DNA from: Pogonophryne albipinna | Taxonomy: Eukaryota; Chordata; Actinopteri; Perciformes; Artedidraconidae | Length of the DNA: 64,000 bases | Assembly (NCBI GenBank): GCA_028583405.1 | Contig: CM053252.1 | Location: forward strand, 36,421,763-36,485,762 | Direction: 5' to 3' | Shown here: positions 57,326-64,000 of the stretch, one piece after another | Position numbering within the stretch: position 1 is the first letter of the stretch | Layout: every line of letters starts with the position of its first letter | Notes under the pieces: model-generated | The model's database searches: none | What the model saw: the letters and a program-made list of their open reading frames with translations, nothing else | Told to the model about the DNA's origin: nothing | Program-made: the position numbers and the translations under genes

Positions 57326-59332
57326 GAACCCCGAAAAACTATTTTTTTACGCAAATCCACATTTATTTTGAATAAATGAGCCGTTGCGACTTCCGACTGA
57401 TTTCGATAGAGCGGGTCACATATATGAACGCTAAACCAATCACCACTGAACTTGAGTAATGCTCTAATATTTGTATAATATAACCAACGTTATCGTAAAC
57501 CAAGATATGCAAGACTCCTTTCATGTGACATAGTCTAAAGAGCAACAAAGTCTGTAGAGAGTAGGATGGAGACCAAACACGGGACAGTCAACTATTTTGG
57601 TTGCGTAACTTGCACATTTAACCGATGGCAAGTACGTAAGTTACCTGACCAAACAAAAAACAAAGATTGTGCTATCTTGCTTGGGTTCCGAGGAATAACA
57701 TACATTTTTACAAGATAAAATAACTTCAGGTCCAAAGCTTGATTTTAATGTTGTGTTGAAGAGAGAAGGGAATGCCCTGTGATGTCATTCTGCATAATTA
57801 TTAGCCATGTGCTTCTGTTAATTGGAGGGAGAGTGTATTTGCATGTCCAAGTGTCATTTGGTGGGTGTTTGTTTTCTGTCAGACAAACGGCCTTTCGGTT
57901 CAGTGGGATATTTTTGGGGCTATTTTGGTTAGGAATAATTGGCAGTCCTGGCCAGGAACAGTCAACTGTCGGCCACAGAACAGCATCACTTATCAATAAT
58001 GTGTGTAAACAAAACGACTAGTTAGTGAAATCAAACTGCAACGTTTTAAAAATAACAGAGATGTTTGTATTGTGGCCTTCCACAAAGATATGAAATATTT
58101 TGAAGAATCATACATGAGGCAAAGACATGTCAATAATAGACAATTCCCGGTTTAACAACAAGCAACATAGAGTAGAAGAAATATGTGCCCATTGCAATGT
58201 TTGTGCTTTCCGTAATAAAGGGTAATGATACTTCTCTAGACAAAGCCAAGAACCATCTATGGCCATCAGTGGATCGTCTTTTTTCAAATCTATATGATTG
58301 TGCGATGGCTCGTCTTTCCTTTGTAGTCACCAAGTAGATGTCACTGTCCCATCACTATCAAAAAGACGCTTAACCAAATGAATTGATATAAGACCCAGTC
58401 TGAAATGATTAAGTTAATGAGAGAAACGTATTTAGACTGACTTTGCTCCTTTTAATGACACTATCTATTCCTGATCATGTCATATTATATTGTGTTTCTT
58501 TTCCAGAAGCCACCCACCCCTCCTGAGCTTGTGTTGGTCTGGAGTAGCTGACTTGTTCCTGTATCTGTCTCCTCCTCTCTGCTGTGTCTTTGTAAAGTCC
58601 TCTGTTTTCGGGCAGAGGGCTGCACTGCCGAAGCCACAGATAAGGCCTTCAGATAAGGAGGGGGGGGCAGATAACCATCCTGCCTCACCGTCGCTCTGCA
58701 GCATCAGCTATCTGAACCCTTATCGGACCACACAGGCCTCCCTCCTTCAATTTCCATCCTCCTATTCAACTGTGGGGCACCTTTTTATTTTCTGCCTCCT
58801 CCCTCACTGACCCTCTTATTCTTTCTCACCCCATGTCTCTCTCTTCCATCATGCAATCACCAGAATGCCAGTGTAGATCCATATCGACGTATCGGAGGGG
58901 CAACATGGCCGAAGGGAGAAATGAGGCTAATTAAATTGATAGTGGAAATAAATGTTCTCCTATGTGGTGCGTTTAGCTGTCAGGCCGGATTGCCATGTGC
59001 TGTTGATTGGACATGTCCGTGTGTATATGTGTGTATCAGTCAGCTGTGTGGAGAATCACAACGATAAGGGAACAGATTTAGTATGGATTGCTGGGCAGAG
59101 TGAAAGCCATCTGAAATGAACAACAATGGATCTGACCTTGAGGGAAGTAGGAAATACACTTACTGATGTAGTTGTGGCTGTTACTGCGGTGACCATGTGT
59201 GTGTACAGTATATTTATATATGAAACAGGAAAAAGCTCAATGGTGGAAGATATTGATCTAAAACTAGAAGAAGAATGGAGTGTTTCTCTAGACACAAAAA
59301 TGGCAGTATGTAGCAGTGGAATCTGAACTTAC

Positions 59333-59381
59333 CTCTATGTCGGTTGGTGGTTTTGTCAAACATTAGCATGGCATCCTCTAC
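59333..59381 (-). CDS. msi2: msi2 exon: RRM2 segment VEDAMLMFDKTTNRHRG
   Basis: This 49-bp exon, the first of the five in transcript order, is preceded by TTGTTTCAG and followed by GTAAGT. It begins in phase 0 and reads VEDAMLMFDKTTNRHR plus the first base of a Gly codon. The sequence is identical to the RRM2 region I recall for Musashi proteins, and it ends just before the RNP-1 motif that continues at 24023. The preceding RRM2 start (the KIFVGGLS-containing exon) was searched for in 59382-64000 on the minus strand and not seen. It should lie beyond the window. Confidence 0.96.
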
Positions 59382-60084
59382 CTGAAACAAGACAAAATAA
59401 TTGTTCAACTTGTGTGCACAGAGCCAAACCGAAACATTGCATCTTTAGGAGCGGCACAAGCTGTACTGCAGTGTCTCAACACCACTGTTTATGTCACGCT
59501 CAACCAACCTGAAGACCGCCATTCCCAATGTTACCAAATCTGCCATGGACAATGTAGTGATTGATTGCAGTGTATGATTCATATCTGTAAACACCTGCAA
59601 TGAAAAGAGTCTGTCCTGAACTTGCCAAAGATTTCATGAAAATAATCTCCCTGTCAAACCTGGCAGCTTTGACATGCAGCCACAGCTGGAGTTTCAGATG
59701 TGTGATAGAAACTGAAAAAAAGGAACTCCATTCCACTGAATTACACAATCTCATTTTCTATTCCGATTAGACACTTTACTTGAGAAATAAGTGACGGATT
59801 GAAGTGGGCACAGAACCAAAACTGCCCACTTAACCAACTTTGATGTAAAAAGAATGTTAAAAGCATTCACTTTGGATCCGGTTCTTTATAGAATGGTAAA
59901 CTGCCCAATATTTTAAAAGATAGATATATAATTTCCGTACTGAAAGTTATGCTTTTAAATAGCAATAAAATACAGGGTAAAACTTGTTTTATCTCATGGA
60001 CAAAATCACGGCAAGATTGTAGTTGAAAACAGACACGTTTTTGAAGATGGTCACCAGACAAAACCAGGGGGCAATTCACACCTA

Positions 60085-60330
60085 TTATTTTTAGATGTAT
60101 TTATTATTTTATTTATTTCACTGTATCACCGTTTTCAGGTTCAAATTTGTATTTTGTGCCTCTACTGTGTCTCCATGCTTTAATGTTCAAAAAGCTCTTT
60201 ATTTTTCTCATACTGCCTGTATACTCTTTTCACCCTCTGTCTGAAGCCAGAGCCCAGTCTGCTCTGATTGGTTAGCTGGCCGGCTCTGTTGTGATTGGTT
60301 AACAATTTAGAGATGTCCCACCTTTTAAAA
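60085..60330 (+). repeat. Probable dispersed fish repeat
   Basis: GTGCCTCTACTGTGTCTCCA, TGCTTTAATGTTCAAAAAGC and TTTCTCATACTGCCTGTATA, followed by CAGTCTGCTCTGATTGGTTA, form a series I recall from a common fish transposon-derived repeat. Termini are not visible and the family is unnamed here. Confidence 0.4.
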
Positions 60331-62218
60331 AATCACATGGAATTTGTTTGAGCGCTAGTCAATAGAAGCCTGAGTGGTACACAGTGATCTCACTATATGT
60401 AAGTAAACAAATAACTACCTTGGAGGGTACCAGGGGGAGAGAGACTCCCTCTGGAGGGAACTTTGGGTCTTTGCCTTTGCAGATTATTTACATTCACAAA
60501 AATGAAGTTTTCCATGTAGGGAAATCCCCTAAAAGCATAATAGGGCCTTATGTTTATGTAATACAACATGTGTTAATTCCAATATGCAAGTCCAAATAGT
60601 GTCCCGAAGACACATAAATGAATGTATGCAAGGTAAAACAAGTACATTTGGTGAGCAATAGTTTGTGATAATCGTGTTGTGCTTCTGAAAGCATGACAGC
60701 GCTGCTCTGTGCCGGTTGTAGCCTGGGAAATGTTTCCTGTGACTGATGCCAAATCTTCCTCTGCAGAACAAAAGAGCTTTATTACTCAGAGTGGTGGAAG
60801 TGTGATGAGAGACGTGAGGCCACAGATGATGTGCTGTTGCAGCTCTCAGACGGAGGAGAGTCAATTAAAACGAAGACACCGGGTGAGGGATGACTTGTTG
60901 ACAGGAGAGAGACTTTGCTTTCCTCCTTCCCTCAGCGTGTGTTATTTGAAAGATGTTTTATCTCTTTTTATAATCAAACCGCTCAAATTTCATGGATGGC
61001 CTGTCTCAGGAAGGAGAGGCCGAAAGTGTTTTTGCACCTTTGTTGTTTCATATAGGCTATATACACATGGACTACAACATATTACTCTATTACTTAGGTT
61101 TGAAATAAAATAAAACAAGGAAAGAGAAAGGAATTGGTTGCTTTGGCTCACCGACCTGTCCGTATCATTAATAAACATGAATCACATAAGTTTGATTGTA
61201 TAACACTTTGAATAAGTATTACTTTATGCAATATATGTGTTACACACACTGACTTCTGTACACATCACAATTTAAACATGTTAAAAAAGATCAAGAGACT
61301 ACCTACTCAGTTAAAACTGTGAAATGTTGAATTCATTCGATTTTTGGTTAGTTTGGTGTTTTGGTTTAAGAGCGTTGAAAGATCAAAACCTGTAAGCATT
61401 ATAGCAAGTTATGGCAAAACATGCTCCATAAGCACCGTAACGACCGATTGTTTCCGTGAACGTTGTGCCTTTAAAAGTTGCGGCCACAAGGATATTATAG
61501 GATGTCTTTATTGCTCTTCCTTTTGTAAAGGATGGTCCATTGTATCCTATGCTAAAGAAGATAACATGGGAGCATGGAAGCTCCTTTACTATAATCTAGA
61601 CTGAGAATATGAACAGCTCTTATCATGGCTGCCACGTCGGTATTTCCGGGTCACTTCACTTCCTTAGGAACCTTCCTAAGCAAACCACAACCCTTGGAAA
61701 AAGCAGCCTGATTTCTTTTGGTAACCTTGTGTTAGCTGCCACTAGCAGGGGTTATTAGCCAATATCGGTAAATATGAAATGAAGAGATAAGAGCACAGCC
61801 GATAAGGAGAAGCTGACTGAGCCTTTGAGAAACCGCCTATCTAAACTTCCCATTCCTCCGCTTACTGCCTTACCCAAATCCTCTGAAGTGCTGCACACAA
61901 ACCTTTTTTTAAATGCCACCTTTATTTCAACCAAGACGGCTACTGTGATAAGAGTTCTTTTTTCAAAAGGTCCTGGGTATCACCTACTGAAAAAAAAATA
62001 GTCCAAAGCTGTTCAGTCGCCACCTGATGGGTTGGTTGTCAAACCATTAATCAACACACTCCATAAAACCCATTATATTTGATTTGGGCATTAATATTTT
62101 TGTTGTTAGATGCTGATCAACCAAAGTACATCTTACAAAAAGTGTTACACGTTAAAGGGATGCATACTACATTGCCTTAAAACAGCCCCTGGGAGAATTT
62201 AACTCATGTTAAAAGCTA

Positions 62219-62430
62219 TTCAAATCAAATCAAATCAAGTTTTATTTATATAGCACATTTATAAACGATTTTAGGTGGAGCCAAAGTGCTGTACATATAA
62301 TAAAAATAGCCTCCAGTAGAGACACTTTACAGCAAATACAACAACACAGATTGTTCAGAATATCAGTATGAGAAAAGCGACACCCTCTATCCTTAGACCC
62401 TCACATCGTACAAGGAAAAACTTCCATGAC
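62219..62430 (-). repeat. L2/SINE-like retroelement 3' fragment
   Basis: (ATCAA)n followed by GTTTTATTTATATAGCACAT and AGCCAAAGTGCTGTACATAT is the reverse complement of the tail inserted at 51617-51732. ACACCCTCTATCCTTAGACC and ACAAGGAAAAACTTCC match the fragment at 41796-41935. The tail lies on the left, so the element is on the minus strand. Confidence 0.7.
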
Positions 62431-63162
62431 ACTGACATGACAGTGAAGATTAAGCGAAAACAGCCTGCTATACCCCACTTTCAACCACAATGTGGGTCTA
62501 AACCTCTAAACTTACCACGAAGCTCTAAATGTAAAAAGCATGCTCTCATCTCTTTTGTAGTTGCACTTTGTATTGCAATAGTTGCACAGCAATTTCTCTT
62601 ATCTTGTAGTTGAATGAGGTGATAATACATCAAACCAACACACTGGAACAGTCACAAGAGATACAGTAAAAATATGTAAACAAGATACTTTTGGAGCAAA
62701 AAGAGAATGAAAAGTATATTAAGTATTCAAATATTAAGAACATATTATTATATCCTATATGTGTATAGACATACCTGTTGAAACATGCAGCAATAATGAT
62801 ACGTCTAAAATGATCCACTACTGGATGAACTTGGGAGTGGATGATCAAAGTGTAGACATCCTGTTTCCTTTCAACAGTCATCATTAAACCATGACCACAA
62901 ACATTGTTTTTATCAAGTATGGTGAACGTTACCATACCTTCATCATGGAGGTGTCAGATCAAATATTTTGTCATGATCATTTTGGTCATTTTGAAAGATA
63001 TTGACAACCAATTCTTTAGTTCTGGTATCAAAACTTTTCGTTTTGATTTAGACAGGTGACAGTGGGTACTTTGCACATTGCGAAGTTTCTTTGTTACTGC
63101 TTACACCACTTAATTGGTCTATTTATTTATACTGTCGGTATTTTTGCTATGTCGTTTATGAA

Positions 63163-63470
63163 TAGGGTTGGGTACCGAAATCCTTCCAACATTTCGATTC
63201 CATCGGTATCGTTTAGAAATGTTAGTTTCGGTTCTGCTTATCGATTCCTAAGGAAATGCATCTTGCCGCTTTCTGTTAGACGGGCCGGGACGTGTAGCAC
63301 AGTGGCAGGGTTGGGAAGCAAAACTCGGTTCCAAGGAGGACTGCAGCTGTCTCCGGATCAACTGGACGCTGCACGGTGCTCAGCTCAGCAGCTCAGCAGC
63401 TCAGCGTCTCTGCGCCTCTCTCTCTTTCTACACACAGCGGATCCGCTGCCCGTTTAACAGCCTCATCTTT
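63163..63470. mobile_element. Possible hAT terminus (GGGTTGGGTACCGAAA type)
   Basis: TAGGGTTGGGTACCGAAATC, followed by ATTTCGATTCCATCGGTATC and TTTCGGTTCTGCTTATCGAT, resembles one end of a common fish hAT-type element with repeated TACCG/CGGTA motifs. The opposite terminus was not found before the window ends. A GCTCAGCAGCTCAGCAGC run at 63379-63405 lies inside. Confidence 0.45.
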
Positions 63471-64000
63471 GTCAACTTTCTTAAGTTCTTTCTTTAACAC
63501 GTAATGAAGGTTATTAAGCGTTTTAGCTCCTGTGTTGTTAATATTGACCGCCATTTCCTTTATGAAGTAAAGCAGCCTCCCTGTCAGTGTCCTCACATCC
63601 CCGGACCCCCAGACTCGGAGGAGAAAAGGGATGTCAGTATTGTTTATGAAGCAGGGTAAAGAAAGTAAATTATTGAAATGAAAATACTATTTATTTACTT
63701 TTACAAACAGTGAGCAGCTGGGCAGCTGCAGCATGTGTATTGCAGGACATGTGTTGGACAGACTGTGTGTTTGGACTCTGTCTAACAGGCAGGTTGCAGT
63801 GTAACATCAGAGAAGACTGTACAATTGTACATTCTCAAACTGCACCACTTAGAACGAACTAAACAATGCAGAGATTATTTTTAATATAATTGTATTCAAT
63901 AACCGCAACAAAATTAAACAGTATGAAATTATTTGTAAAAATAGGAATACAGATTTGACTTAATGTTTTCTTAAATATATTTCTCTCCCAGTGAAATTGG

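Larger units (their letters stand above)
24024..59332 (-). other. msi2: Very large msi2 intron (35.3 kb)
   Basis: This intron separates the two RRM2 exons and contains most of the mobile DNA listed below. I recognised no gene or named repeat in 24775-26646, 29086-29470, 31001-34744, 35802-37069, 37997-39059, 39613-41795, 42548-43353, 44884-45262, 46016-47131, 47301-48594, 52190-55028 (except poly-G at 53433) and 56432-59332 (except the direct repeat near 57016). Several of these stretches could hold conserved non-coding elements (see findings). No spliced host exon other than those of msi2 was detected. Confidence 0.8.
59382..64000 (-). other. msi2: msi2 intron, partial, upstream side
   Basis: This is intronic sequence 5' (in transcript sense) of the exon at 59333-59381, extending past the window edge. 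It contains a dispersed repeat at 60085-60330, a retroelement fragment at 62219-62430 and a hAT-like terminus at 63163. I recognised nothing in 59382-60084, 60331-62218 or 62431-63162. Confidence 0.75.

Noticed and set aside
59382..64000. Search for the preceding RRM2 exon (KIFVGGLS region) or RRM1 exons
   Set aside because: No minus-strand sequence with these motifs and splice sites was found, so those exons are taken to lie beyond the window.

Overview
The window is teleost (probably percomorph) genomic DNA lying inside one large host gene, msi2, which encodes the RNA-binding protein Musashi-2 and is read on the minus strand. Five coding exons are recognisable by protein similarity, by canonical splice sites and by codon phase that stays compatible from exon to exon. 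In transcript order they are 59333-59381, 23941-24023, 15118-15232, 14591-14665 and 190-312. They cover the C-terminal half of RRM2 and the start of the Gly/Ala/Tyr-rich C-terminal region. The exons for RRM1, the linker and the start of RRM2 would lie beyond 64000, and the end of the protein lies before position 1. No second host gene, tRNA, rRNA, CRISPR array or bacterial/operon feature was found. The fish assignment rests on the repeats: Rex1/CR1-like and L2-like LINEs, Tc1 with IR/DR-type ends, and many hAT, piggyBac-like and Harbinger-like non-autonomous elements.

Layout by introns. 313-14590 holds an inverted-repeat MITE (2005-2317), a cluster of nested hAT remnants (4467-5695), a three-level nest of DNA transposons (6052-8750), a decayed hAT-type MITE (10036-10570) and a 158-bp (GT)n tract. 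14666-15117 is short and almost repeat-free. 15233-23940 holds a 1.6-kb, 20-bp minisatellite (16706-18301) and a 5'-truncated L2-like LINE (18602-19697). The 35-kb intron 24024-59332 holds most of the mobile DNA: a TTAA-flanked element with an exon-like coding segment (26651-27804), a piggyBac-like MITE (28299-28844), a nested inverted-repeat element (29637-30836), ATC/CAC microsatellites, a Rex1-like fragment (39060-39612), a broken Tc1 transposon (43354-44881), a second Harbinger-like MITE (45266-46012), a Rex1-like LINE rebuilt by tandem repeats (48595-52189) and a 1.4-kb foldback element (55029-56431).

The most unusual structure is in the Rex1-like LINE. A single 33-bp segment of its reverse-transcriptase reading frame (11 residues, FYRCTIESILT) has expanded in frame to 29 copies. 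A 1,274-bp hAT element with a clean 8-bp target duplication then split that array into sub-arrays of 18 and 11 units, and these now carry different sequence variants. Family names come from recognised motifs, terminal inverted repeats (TIRs) and target-site duplications (TSDs); no database search was possible.
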